From Allomyces macrogynus ATCC 38327 (Eukaryota > Blastocladiomycota > Blastocladiomycetes > Blastocladiales > Blastocladiaceae): 55,069 nt of DNA. A model generated the notes under the pieces. That model did not search any database. It was not told the DNA's origin and saw only the letters and a program-made list of their open reading frames with translations. The translations under genes were made by a program, and so were the position numbers. How positions within the stretch are numbered: position 1 is the stretch's first letter; every line of letters starts with the position of its first letter. Positions 1-10,246 of the stretch are shown here, piece after piece. Where the stretch lies: assembly GCA_000151295.1 (NCBI GenBank), contig GG745335.1, positions 567,662-622,730 of the forward strand, given 5' to 3'.

Positions 1-335
1 TTCCCATCGTAAACTTTCCTTCGTCCACACTCACTCCACCATGACCCCCAACCCCGTCGGGCTTTCTTCCCTACCCCTCATGCCTAACTCGTACTACCTT
101 ACTCGGCCCCACACCTGCGTAAACCACAGTACGAAGCAACTCCATATCACTCTCATCATCATCCCAATCCCTCATTTATGTCATACCCAGCGTCTGCAGT
201 GCACGACTAGCCCTGTCACTCGCCCTCCTCCTACACCGCACGCGCCTGCTCTTGATCTCAGCTGATCGTATGCGGCACGCGTTCAGTGGCGCAGGGCGAA
301 TCTTTCTCGGTCCTCTTCTATTTTTTTTCTAGTTA
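1..335. other. Left edge, no gene recognised
   Basis: Short open frames on both strands are low in complexity and match nothing I recognise. If the gene to the right (minus strand) continues through more introns, its later exons could lie here or beyond the window edge. Confidence 0.4.
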
Positions 336-685
336 CTACAAATTTATTTTTCTCTGATAGAACATGTGAATGGAAGGCCTCGTACTCTGCTGATATTTAT
401 GCCTTAATGTGGTGTCGGCCTCTAGTTTTTTGCTTTTAATCAAGTCGTAGCTGGTTAATCGTTCCATTTCCACCTTTCGCCCCGGGCTGAACTCCTTTTG
501 CCGCGCGCCAAAGATGCCGCCGCCGGGGGTCGCGCCGAAGCCGCCTGTTGGGCAGGGGGGTTGGGTCAGCGGGGGTGGGACAGGGGGGAAGAGAGAGAAG
601 GAAGAAGGGGGAACGTACCGAAGCCCGTCTGCTGCTGCGGCTGCTGCTGTTGCTGCTGGCCCGCACTGGCGCCAAAGCTGAACAT
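336..685 (-). CDS. Probable FG-repeat nucleoporin, 5' exons (may be partial)
   Basis: Exon 1 is 685-619 and exon 2 starts at 544. The 74-nt intron between them has a GTACGT donor, a CTGAC branch site and a CAG acceptor, the same signature as other introns here, which supports a real gene. The product starts MFSFGASAG, then a Gln-rich run, then TGFGGFGATPGGGIFGA, so SFG, GFG and IFG dipeptide contexts are packed into about 40 residues. That is typical of the N-terminus of FG nucleoporins, which line the nuclear pore channel and bind transport receptors. Read without another intron, exon 2 ends at a TAG at 336-338, giving only about 92 residues whose last 50 are not FG-like. I infer that more introns follow and that the gene runs off the left edge. 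Which nucleoporin it is cannot be told. Confidence 0.4.
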
Positions 686-1043
686 TCTTGGTCTTGGATG
701 AAAGAGTCGAAGAGGGAGATCAATCGAGCGGGCGCGCCGCGGTCTTGGCCCGGAGAGGGTACTTGACGGGTCTGCGGCGAGTCTTGATCGAGTTGGGCGT
801 CGTTGTCGCAGAGGCAGCACAGGTGCAGTCGACTCGGAGGTGACAAGACAGAGTGGAGACAAACCGACTGACTTGGCCTGCTTGAGTGTGTCACATGCCT
901 CCACGTGCCTCTTCACAAACCAGTGCGAGACGCGCCGCGCGCCGGTTGCCGGCGGACCACCCGCCACCATAACCGACGAAGGCACGCCTAAAAGCAATCA
1001 ATTTCTCTTTCAAAGGTTTATACAAAGCACGGTGGACCGCGCG
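686..1043. other. Intergenic, nucleoporin upstream / ZIP downstream
   Basis: Holds the upstream region of the FG-rich gene and the 3' flank of the zinc transporter, both on the minus strand. No other gene seen. Confidence 0.5.
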
Positions 1044-2399
1044 CTAGTGCTTGTGCCCGATCTGGATCGCGAGCGGGATCACCATCCCGACCAGCATCGC
1101 CGCCACCTGGCCCGCGCTCAACCGTGCTCGGTGCGCCATGACCTCGGGCAACACGTGCACCGTCGCCACATAAATAAAACTGCCCGCCGAGAAGAGCAGC
1201 AAAATCCCCGTCCATTGCGCGACATGCGCCGCGGCCAAGTCCGGGTTCGCGGGCGATCCTTGACTCAGCGCCAAAAACGTGGTCATGGCCGCGAGCGGCG
1301 CGGCCGCTGCAAACGCGAGCAAGTGGTACCGCACGCGGAGTCGCGGCAAGTGGCCGTTGCGCAGCAAAAACGTACTGAGCCCAAACGCCGACGGGCCCTT
1401 GTGCAGCAAAATCGCGATAAACACGACCATTTCCAAGGTCGACTGGTCGGTGGCCGATGCCGCACCCATGGCCACGCCGTCAGAGATGCTGTGGATGATC
1501 ATGCCGATCGTCGCCGCCATTTTCGAGTGCGTCTGCGCGCTCGTCGCGAGCATGTCGGTTGCGGCAATGGATGCGGGACGGTGCGACTGAGCGTGGTGTG
1601 CGTGGTGGTGCCGGTCGCTGCGGTGCAGGACCGTGAGCTCGTCGGACGCGGGCGATTCCGGGCGTCGAATCGGGTCGTCAATGGTTGAGACGTAGAGCGT
1701 ATCACGCTGTGGGAGCGGGAGGTGGTCGTGCACGAACCACGCTGCTTGCACTTGCTCGATGATGAACATGAGCATGAACCCCGAGAGCAGCGCCGGGCCG
1801 ATCATGTTCGCGACGCTCGACCGGTGCACGTCCGACCCGGCGTGGCCACCAGCGCGGTCATCGTGATCATCGTGGTCCGACCTCAGGTCATGGTCAGCTG
1901 GTTCGGATGTGTGCGAAATGCGACCGTCACGGTCGCCGTCGTGCGCTCCACCCAGTGGAGGGTCCGAGTTGCTCAAACCGGCACCCGACACGTGCGATGC
2001 GCCCGTTCCTGGTGGATGCCTTGGTTCCCGTTCCCCAGCACCCCCATCACCTCGCCGACGCGCTTGAACCACATCACTTGATATCCTCGCCGGGTCCACC
2101 ACCTCCCAGGGCGACCGCTTGCGGTACTCGGGCACAAACGGGTGCCCGACGGACGGCGTAGCCGGTGGTCCGTCGTGCATCCTTGCTTCCGACTCGCTGC
2201 GCTCGGCCGACATAAGGGTCTCGACGCCCTCGGGCAAGATAACGACGAGGGCCGTGCCGACAATCATGCCGGCGCCAAACACGTTCATGAGCTGCATGCC
2301 GCTCTCGGACAGCGGCACGTAAAGCGGCAGCATGCCGGCTCCAAACGACCCGACAAACATGGCCGCCGACAGGCCGACGAGCCGCGCAAACGACGCCAT
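1044..2399 (-). CDS. SLC39A9: ZIP-family zinc transporter, SLC39A9 (ZIP9)-like
   Basis: A 451-residue polytopic membrane protein without introns. The N-terminal segment SESGMQLMNVFGAGMIVGTA and the following VVILPEGVE match the first membrane helices of the ZIP9/Atx2 branch. A His/Asp-rich loop (about residues 160-195, with HDLRSDHDDHDD) follows, as usual in ZIP metal-binding loops. The signature helix HSISDGVAMGAA (from about 303) carries the metal-site His and Asp, the next helix has FIAILLHKGPSAFGL, and the C-terminal part has LFSAGSFIYVATVHVLPEV, all close to ZIP9. The family moves Zn2+ or Mn2+ into the cytosol, and ZIP9/Atx2 proteins sit mainly in the Golgi. The frame stays open 96 codons upstream of this ATG, but that stretch is not ZIP-like and is taken as leader. 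The start at 2399 is the first Met before a plausible helix. Confidence 0.88.
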   Translation of the reverse strand: MASFARLVGLSAAMFVGSFGAGMLPLYVPLSESGMQLMNVFGAGMIVGTALVVILPEGVETLMSAERSESEARMHDGPPATPSVGHPFVPEYRKRSPWEVVDPARISSDVVQARRRGDGGAGEREPRHPPGTGASHVSGAGLSNSDPPLGGAHDGDRDGRISHTSEPADHDLRSDHDDHDDRAGGHAGSDVHRSSVANMIGPALLSGFMLMFIIEQVQAAWFVHDHLPLPQRDTLYVSTIDDPIRRPESPASDELTVLHRSDRHHHAHHAQSHRPASIAATDMLATSAQTHSKMAATIGMIIHSISDGVAMGAASATDQSTLEMVVFIAILLHKGPSAFGLSTFLLRNGHLPRLRVRYHLLAFAAAAPLAAMTTFLALSQGSPANPDLAAAHVAQWTGILLLFSAGSFIYVATVHVLPEVMAHRARLSAGQVAAMLVGMVIPLAIQIGHKH

Positions 2400-3141
2400 C
2401 TTGGGGGTTACGGCGGTGCGGCGAACAGAACGGGACCGTGCGAGCGAGCAAGCAGCGGTCGCTGCTTTTTTGCACAGGTGGCGTTGATGAATTGAAGCAG
2501 AAGAAAGGTCGGAACGGTGCGTAACGTCGAGAACCGCGGCGAGAACAGCAATACCGGCACAGGCACCGAGTCGCTTGCCGTGCCAATATCGACAGTTGGA
2601 ACTGTAGACCTGCGTCGGGTTTCTTGGGGAAACGAGAAAGACGGTCGCCTGTAAGTGAGTTGTTTGCGAACCAGGAGAAAAGATCACGAAGCACCTGCGT
2701 GGATGTGACCTGGAAGAGTGATGGGTATCGTTGCACGTGGGATGTGCTTACGACTTGTAAATTCGCGTTTGCATCTGATCACAGCCAAAATCACTTCGAC
2801 CGACCAATTGGCGCTCCGCGGATTTAACACCGCAAAACCCCGCCGTCATAACCGCCCCCGCGACTGCCGGCAATGGCTCGGCCAAGCGCGCCTTTCAAGG
2901 CGCCCAGCGGCTCGCGACCGCCGCCGCCAAGTGCAGTGCCGAGGCATGCCAACCATTGAGGATCCTTCCCCACCTGGTAGGCCGGTCGCAAGTGGTCGAT
3001 CGAACGCTCCATCGTCAACCCACACGCGTTTTAGTGTTCGGCCGCGATCCAGATCAATAAGACAATGCTAATTCAATTGTTCCACAACCAAATGTCGGAG
3101 TTGGAGCTGAAGCGCGCCTCAACCCGCCGAAGCACCATCGG
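2400..3141. other. Intergenic between RBM25-like and ZIP genes
   Basis: Upstream region of the zinc transporter and 3' flank of the RBM25-like gene. Short open frames here show no family signature. Confidence 0.5.
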
Positions 3142-5153
3142 CTAACTTGTCGCATCCATGACCGTCTTCCACACGCTCGCGACAAACAGCTTCGTATCAT
3201 CGGCAAACACGTCGCCCAGGTCCACAACCAGGTCCTGCGCCGACGTGCGCGCATCCACGGTCATGACGATATACTCGCTCAAATCATCGTCATCCGCACC
3301 CAGGAACGCATTCACAGCGCGCAGGACCGCCGCCTGCACCTGTTCCTTCGCCTCGCTCGTCCAATTCTCCCACTTGATCGACGCGCCCAGCACCTCATCC
3401 ACCGACTCGGCGGGCGCCGCCGCGGCGCGCTTGAGCGGGATCAGTCGCGTGCGTTTAGCCAGGTGCTCGTCGGCGTCGCCGTCCGCGTCAAATGATACGC
3501 GCGCCGTAGAACCGGGAGCGGGACTGGAGCGACCGTTGCTGCTGCCGCCGCCAAGGGTCGTGCCGGGTTTCTTGATCAGGAACCCCTTGGACTTGAGCTT
3601 GAGCAACGGCGCCGGGCCCGTCGATGCAGCTGCGGGCACTTCACCCTCCTCGACTTCCACAAACGTGGCGCGCGGTTTCGGTGCGGGTGCACGAGCGGCG
3701 GTCGGTGTCGCCGGTTTTGGCGCAGGCGACTTGCTGCTGCTATTCCCCAGATCCCAGCGACTCCGGCGCGGCGGCACCGGTTGCGACGGTGGCGGTGTCG
3801 CCGTTGTCGCATCCGACGGCGGCAGCGACTGCATCGAGGGTGTACGCAACATAGGTCGCGGAGTCACGGACCCCGACGGCGTGTCGCGCAACTTGGTCGA
3901 GACGACGGCCATGTCGTCGAGCGATGGCAAGCCGGGTGGGGCCGGGGTTGGGAGAATGGCGGCTGCGGTGGGTTCAGGTGTCGGAACGAGTTTCTCAACG
4001 TCGCGCGATTCGGGTGGCGGTGGGGCCACGCCGCGCAGGTTGTCGAGGATCTCGAAGAGCCGGGCGCGCGCGTGGCCGTCAATGTTGGCGTCGTTCTACA
4101 TTGCAGGTGAGGGGTCAGTGGGAATTGCGAGGGCGGGGAGAGAGGGGGAGGAGCGGACCGGGCGTACGCCGCGCGTCGCACGGTATCGGTCGAGAAGCTT
4201 TCGTGCGCTCTCGTCGAGCTTGATCTACACCGAATGAAAGTGACCTGTCAGCTAGAGGCTCAGGAGCGACACCGAGCATTGTTCAAATCCACGCACCAGC
4301 AGCCGCTTCCACGGCGTCCGATCCATACTCGGCAACTCGATCGGCTGCTTGCCCGGCATCGCCTCACCGCCAATCACATCCAGCGCGCGCACGACCGCGT
4401 CTGGGTCGGCAAACGTGACGAACCCAAAGCCCTTGGGGCTCCCGTCCGGGTTGCGCATTCGTTTCCACTCCTTGATCGGCCCGCACGCCTACAAATGGCA
4501 AAAACACACGCTCGTGAGCACTCTCCACCAAACCAGCTCCAGCAAATGACTCAGCGTACCCCCAGAATCCGGTCCATCCAGGCATCGTCAACACCCGACG
4601 AAATATTGCCCACAAACACGCGGCTCATGCGATCCAGCTCGTCGTGCGTGAACCCCGGCACATGCGCCGCCGCGGGCGCAGACGGCGGTTGCGGCGGCCC
4701 CGAACGCGCACTTCCTCCACCATAATACGACGCTCCTGGCGGTCCCGGCGGGCCGCGGTACCCCGCGTGCGGTGGGGGCGGCGGCGTCATCCGGTACCCG
4801 CCGCCGCTATTCGACCGCGGCGGCATGTGCGGCGGCGGGTGTGCGTGCGGATGCGCATGCGCGTGCATGCCCGGTGGGGGTCCGTGCATCCCCGGCGGCG
4901 GTGGTGGCAAGTATCCCGGGATGAACCCGGGCGGCGGGGGAGGCATGCCGTGGTGGTGGTGCGGCGGCGGACGCTGCGGCAGGCGCCCCGGTGGCGGTCC
5001 GGCGGGCGGGTACCCGTGGCCTACAGGAAGCGGCATCCCGGTCAGGGCGCACGGAGAGCAGAGCGTGGGGTGCGCGTCAGCATAAACTGACAAGTACTCG
5101 GTCGTCGGCCATGGCGGTCACGAGAATCGCATACGGTTCGGATAGTGGCTCAT
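3142..5153 (-). CDS. RBM25: RBM25-like splicing factor (RRM + PWI)
   Basis: Five exons join in frame: 5153-5135, 5020-4560, 4488-4297, 4224-4168 and 4095-3142, giving 560 residues. Four introns (114, 71, 72, 72 nt) have GTATGC, GTACGC or GTGCGT donors and TAG acceptors. Order: a Pro/His/Gly-rich N-terminus; one RRM (about 140-243) with RNP2 RVFVGNIS, RNP1 KGFGFVTF and the linker ACGPIKEWKR, which matches the CG..(S/E)WKR segment of RBM25; a Pro-rich middle with an acidic EVEEGEVP stretch; and a C-terminal PWI domain (about 470-560) with IKWENW and the final VWKTVMDATS. RBM25/Snu71 proteins act with U1 snRNP in 5' splice-site choice, and PWI binds nucleic acid. The Arg/Glu-rich central region of animal RBM25 is absent, so it is shorter than the human protein. 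It shares an upstream region with the divergent BTB gene. Confidence 0.9.
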
Positions 5154-5777
5154 GGTGAGGTGCGCGGGTTGGCGTGGTCGGCGTCGGCGTCGGCGTCGGC
5201 GTGAGCGTGGGAGTTTTGCAACAAGTTGCGGCCGGAATTGGCCAGTGGTCGTGCTGGGATCAAACTGTTGAAGTCGACGACGATGCAAGACGAAGTCGAG
5301 CACGATGCGGTCAGAGTCTGGCTGCGATCGGCAGCGATCAGCTTGCGCCCAGCATGTGACGGCCATCAAAAATACGCATATTTTTCGTCATTTTTCACGT
5401 CGACAACTGCCCGCTCCACCAAGCTGGTCGTCAGCCTGTTGCCCACAGTGTTCGTGTCCAAATCGCTCCGCTTCAGGCTTCAGGAAATGTCCCCACTCTC
5501 CGCAATACCACCGCTTGAGGGTGGTCGAGCCATAACGCGTCAGCTGCCAACCTGCAGCCAGCCCACGGCGACCGTGCAGCCCCAGCCTCCGACAAAATGA
5601 AGCGAGCGGCAGTGTCACCACCAAGAAATTCGGGTTCGGTCACACCAGTTCCGACCAAGTCTGCAAGGCGAGCGGGAGGAAATGCATCAAGCGCGGGTGA
5701 GTGTGGAATTTTTGTTGCCAGCGACGACCAGTGATCACTGATCACGACCATTGAATGAACAAATAGCCCACACGCCG
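5154..5777. other. Divergent intergenic region with a hexamer repeat
   Basis: Common upstream region of the RBM25-like (-) and BTB (+) genes. Positions 5177-5200 hold four perfect copies of GTCGGC. No gene is recognised; the open frames overlap one another on both strands. Confidence 0.5.
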
Positions 5778-8700
5778 ATGTTGTCGCCAGCGGCAGCGTT
5801 GCTCAAGCGCATCAGCACGTTTGCCTCGGAACTCTCCACCCGAACGAATGGCGACCTGCCCGACCCAGCAACGCTCGTCGACGCGACAGCCCAAACGCTG
5901 GTCCCCGCACCCACGACGGCGATCTCGTCACCCTCCGAGCCGACATGGACCAGTCAGGTTACCGCCAGGGATTGCACAAAAGCCGTTCTTCGTCTCGTGC
6001 AAGTGTGGGTGCGGCCTGCGACCCGCCCCGCCGCTGAGCCTGTCCTGGAAGCGCTCCTCGCTCGTATGCCGCAGTGGCGCGCGTCTCGATTTCTGGGCGG
6101 ATTCACGCTCTCGATGACGGCGTGGAAATCGGTAAACGATATGTCATGGGACCAAGGGCGATACCTGCCGACCCTCGTGGCCCTCTTGAAGGTGTGCCCT
6201 GCCCCTCCGGACGTACTGGCAATGCTGGTCACCCAGCTCCCGCGCGCTATTCACGATTTTGCTGAGAATCCGGCGCTGGTTGTGCTAATCTATGAGCTGC
6301 TGTCGCGCACGTCCAGCAGCCAGGCGGTCGTCGAGGACCGTGCGCTGCTGCGGCTGTCGCTTGGATTCCTCGTTGAGCGCGCCGAGTCCGAGCAACTGTA
6401 CGTCGGCGCGGACGGAAACAAACTGTCGAGCGTGACGTTTTGCGCGCTCAGCACGTTGATCAAGACCTGTCGTGCAAGCAACGTGGCCGTGGCGCATTGG
6501 GCCGTAGACCCACGACTCTGCCGCGTGCTCGTCGTTGCCCTCCGCGGCTTGACGGCGCCGGTTTCCTCGACCTTGTCCGCCGGAAATGGTGATCGTTCTG
6601 ACTCGCGATCCGTCTTGAACGCGACCGCGACCGTTTTCCATTCCGACAACCCGTGCACGGCGGCGTACCACCTCGAGCTGATTGCTCTCGTGTCGGCTCT
6701 CCTCGAACGGTTTACCATCCCACCCAGCACACCCGACGATACGTCGATGACCGATCCGCTCCCGCCACCACCTCGAACAGATCTGGTCGACATGTCAACC
6801 GCCGTCGATTTTCTCATGTCCCTGCTCCCGATGAGTCCCGGCGCGCCGCTCCGTGCGCTCGACGGGACGCTCGTCGCGAGTTTGACGCGCATTTACAATC
6901 TCGTCACGGTTTCGCTCATCGGGGACCCGCCTTCACTTGGATTCGAAATTCTCGATTTTGATCTGGCCGTCCAGTGCCTGCGCGTGCTCGTGTTCCTGTG
7001 CCAGTGGTCCTCGGCTGTCGCCAAGTTTGTCGAGGGCGCACCTGACCAGCACGTACTGTTTGCGCAGCGGCTCGTTGCGGCTATTTGCTGCCCGCTGCAA
7101 AGCGCGACTGTCTTGGACAGCGCAGCGTCGGAGACGCTGCGACTGACGGTGCGTCGGTACCCGGGGCACCAGCCCAAGCAGCCGAAATCGGCGCTGCAGC
7201 GCAAGGCACTCAAGCTCGTGACGCAACTGTACGTTGCTCATGTCCCTACCATGTACTTGCATTCCTGCACTGACCGGCCAATTTGTTTCTTTGCTCGAAC
7301 AGAATGCCCAGCTGGCAAGTCGGCAACCTGATCGTCGAGCACGGTCTCGTCCCGCTTCTCGACTTCTCGCGCACCATTATGCAGCCGAACCGGATCGACG
7401 CCGAGCAACTACCGTTGCTGTGCATGATTTGGCGACAAGTCACCGAGTCGTCGCTCGCCCGGCTCAAGATTCGTGCGACGCTCGCACGCACATTTGCCGA
7501 AACGATGGCGGTGCTCGCACACCAAGTCTTTGCGCACGCTGATCGCGGGCTCGTTAAGTTTTTGCCCAAGATCACCCGCCCGTTCATTGGCGACACGGTC
7601 CCGCTCGCTCACCTTGCGCACGTCCTCGGTCCCGTCGTCATCGACTACTTTCTCACGGTCCAGCACGACCACACGATCAAGCACCTGGTTGTCCTGATCA
7701 GCACGCTCGGGTACGCGCCGGATTTCCAGACCGTCGTCGCGCCACACCTCGTCGCCATTACCCGCAGCCTATTGGAAGTGGGCTACGTCGACCCCGTGCG
7801 CAAGTGGGTGGAGAACACGTTCCAGCTGATTCCGTACCAGGACCAGCCACGCGTCTTGGCGCAAGTCCTGTACCCGGCCGTGCACGACGGCCACGTCGAC
7901 CTGGTCCGCACTCTGTTGACCACATTTGACGACAAGACGACGCTCAAGGCCAACCACGTCCTATGCCGCGCGGCCGTTTTTTTCCTCGACCCGATGCGCG
8001 CACGACGACATTCTTTCGACTGGACAAACCCTGATCTCGACTGGACCGACGCGGCTGTACGAATGGCTGCAGCGGTCATAGGCATCTGGCTCGTCGAGTC
8101 GGGCGCGGTTCCGACCGACTCAGTCCCGGCACTCGACGACGATCTGCACTCGCCGCCGGCACCCGCGCATCCGGGTACCGACCACGTGCTCGTGACCCTC
8201 CAGCTGCACGACGGCACCGTGGACGTGTGCCGGCTGTGTCTGGCCCGCACATCGGCCGCGTTTTCCGCATTGCTGACGGGCGCGTTCGCCGAGGCCACTC
8301 ATGTCATCATCCCGATCCCGGACGCGAGCGCCGTTACCGTGCACGACTTTGTGCGCGCCGCGATCGCGCACGAGCCCTTGGTCGATTGGATCCGCACTGA
8401 GAAGCAATTCGGGTACGCGCCGCGCGCATTGGTGCACCGGCTTGTTGACCTGGCAGTCCTCGCGGAACGGTACCTGGTGGAGGACGTGGTTGCGCGCGTC
8501 ACGCAAGTTCTGGCCGACTTGACGGACCCGCGGTCCGCCGTCGTGCGCTCGTGCGCTACCGTCGGGTCGGTAGAGCCGGTTGCATGGCCCGCGTTCCCCG
8601 CAGCAACCCCCGCAATCGGGGGCAGCGCGACCCCACTGCGCTTGCCGACGGTCGAATCGCCCGGCGCACCCGACTCGCCGAGCTACTCAGGGTCGTGGTC

Positions 8701-9076
8701 GCCGCCCGGTAGTCCGACTGGCACTGCCGCAGCCGCGACTTCCACGTCCACTACCACACCCCAGCCCGTGCTCCGGCTCGGCGCCGACCCGGGCGCGTCG
8801 ATCCGCGCTGCGATCGCACAAGAGTGGGCCGCGGCCGTATTGCACACGGTGCTCGCGCTCGACGCGACGCCGCGGTACCCGGACCTGTGGACGCTCTTAT
8901 CGCGGCCGGTCGAGGCCGCGATGGTCTGCTTTGCGGCGCGAATGCCGTGCATTCGCGGCGACGATGCGGTATCCGTGCACGCGATTCTGGCCCGGTTTTT
9001 GACGGCGCACGCCGCGGCGGCGGTGGGTGGGGACGTTGCGGAGGACGAGGACGAGGAAGGAGGCGAGGTGGAGTAG
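5778..9076 (+). CDS. Helical-repeat protein with C-terminal BTB/POZ domain
   Basis: Two exons (5778-7228 and 7303-9076) separated by a 74-nt intron with a CTGAC branch site encode 1,074 residues. The first ATG in frame is used; the frame upstream of it offers only non-ATG codons. Residues 1 to about 740 are Leu/Ala-rich amphipathic helices like an ARM/HEAT solenoid, with no catalytic motif. About 776-890 is a BTB/POZ fold: a strand LVTLQLHDGTVDVCR, then LARTSAAFSALLTGAFAEA (the BTB 'S.vF..ll.g.f.E' pattern), VIIPIPDASAVTVHDFV and LVDLAVLAERYLVEDV. A low-complexity linker and another helical segment follow, ending in an acidic tail. ARM plus BTB is the layout of ARMC5-type proteins, and BTB domains commonly recruit Cullin-3 ubiquitin ligases. 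That role is inferred from architecture only. Confidence 0.72.
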
Positions 9077-10246
9077 ATTGGAAACGGGTGTGAGCACGTG
9101 GAGAGGCCGGGACAGGGCCGGACAAGATCACAAAATGGAATCCGTCGCCGGTTGTTCTTTGGTGCATGGTGAGGATGTCGTCACGACGCGCATGGTGTTG
9201 GCGGGTCACTGGTGGTGGTCGTCTGTGGCGAAGAAGACATGCAGCACGACGCGTGAAGAAAAGTGTGGTTTTCGAGCTTATTTCCATATTGGTCGGTGCG
9301 AAAAAATGAAAACCACCAGGAAAACCATTGGTAAAACCTTGCCAGAAAGCTGTTGTCGGGTTGCACGTGATTCTGACCTGGCATCCCTCTCTGCTCTCGT
9401 TGCAGCGTTTTCTCCACCACCACTTTGCGCGCAACGCTGGCGCGGATCACAACGCACCTCCTGGACAAGCGCTCCTCGACCAGAGAACGAACGAACCGAC
9501 CCAACGCGGCCCTCGAGTGCACCACCACCACCCGCTCGACCCGCTACCAGACCCGACCTCTACCACGAGCACATCCGCGCTCCGCGTGCTCTTGATCCAC
9601 GTATGTATGCCCGGGCCGGTCGGCTCCGGGGAGCGTAGATGAGGGCGGGCAAAGGGGACGCGCGCGCAGCCTTGGATGGGCAGCAGCACGCCGACACGCC
9701 TCCCACCACCGTGCAGCCTTGCACCTTGCACGGGGGACGCGACAGCAACACGACCCGCCTGGTGGACTCCTCCCCTTGCAACCCACTCGAGGCCAACCCT
9801 TGATCTGCCCGCAATTTCGTGTCCACCCATTGCCCGCGCCACCGCGTTTTGCCGCGGATCTGCTCACCCTCGCCCTCGACCGCGCCGCGCCATCGTGTGC
9901 CGCAATCGCGCCCGGATCGGCCGAACGACGCGCGTGCCCCTCAGCAACCGCAGCGCGTCTCTCGGCTCGCTCGCGCGACGCGACGTGGCCAGCCGTCACG
10001 TCAACTCGCCTGATCGGATCCGGCACTCATCCACGCACGGCCCGGTGCAGGCCTTCTGCGGATTGTCGTCGCTTGCGTGCCGCTGTCACGCAGTCAGCTG
10101 CTGCCCGCCTGACCCGACTGCTGCTGCCCGCTGCTGCCCGCTGCTGCCCCCTCGACTGCCCATTGCTCGCTCGCACCCCCCGCTCCCGTACTTTGCCTGC
10201 CCGCCGGTGCTAACGCCCTCCACACTACCTACTCGACCCGGTCCCA
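9077..10246. other. Intergenic, leader of the FHA gene
   Basis: About 1.2 kb between two plus-strand genes, C-rich towards the FHA gene as in a long leader. Open frames on both strands are Pro/Arg-rich shadows with no recognisable domain. Confidence 0.45.
10121..10150. repeat. Three tandem 10-mers
   Basis: The unit CTGCTGCCCG occurs three times in a row, the last copy ending in C. It lies about 100 bases before the start of the FHA-domain gene. Confidence 0.7.

Noticed and set aside
3158..4237. 359-codon plus-strand open frame
   Set aside because: Antisense to the last RBM25 exons and covering their introns; low-complexity and without family signal.
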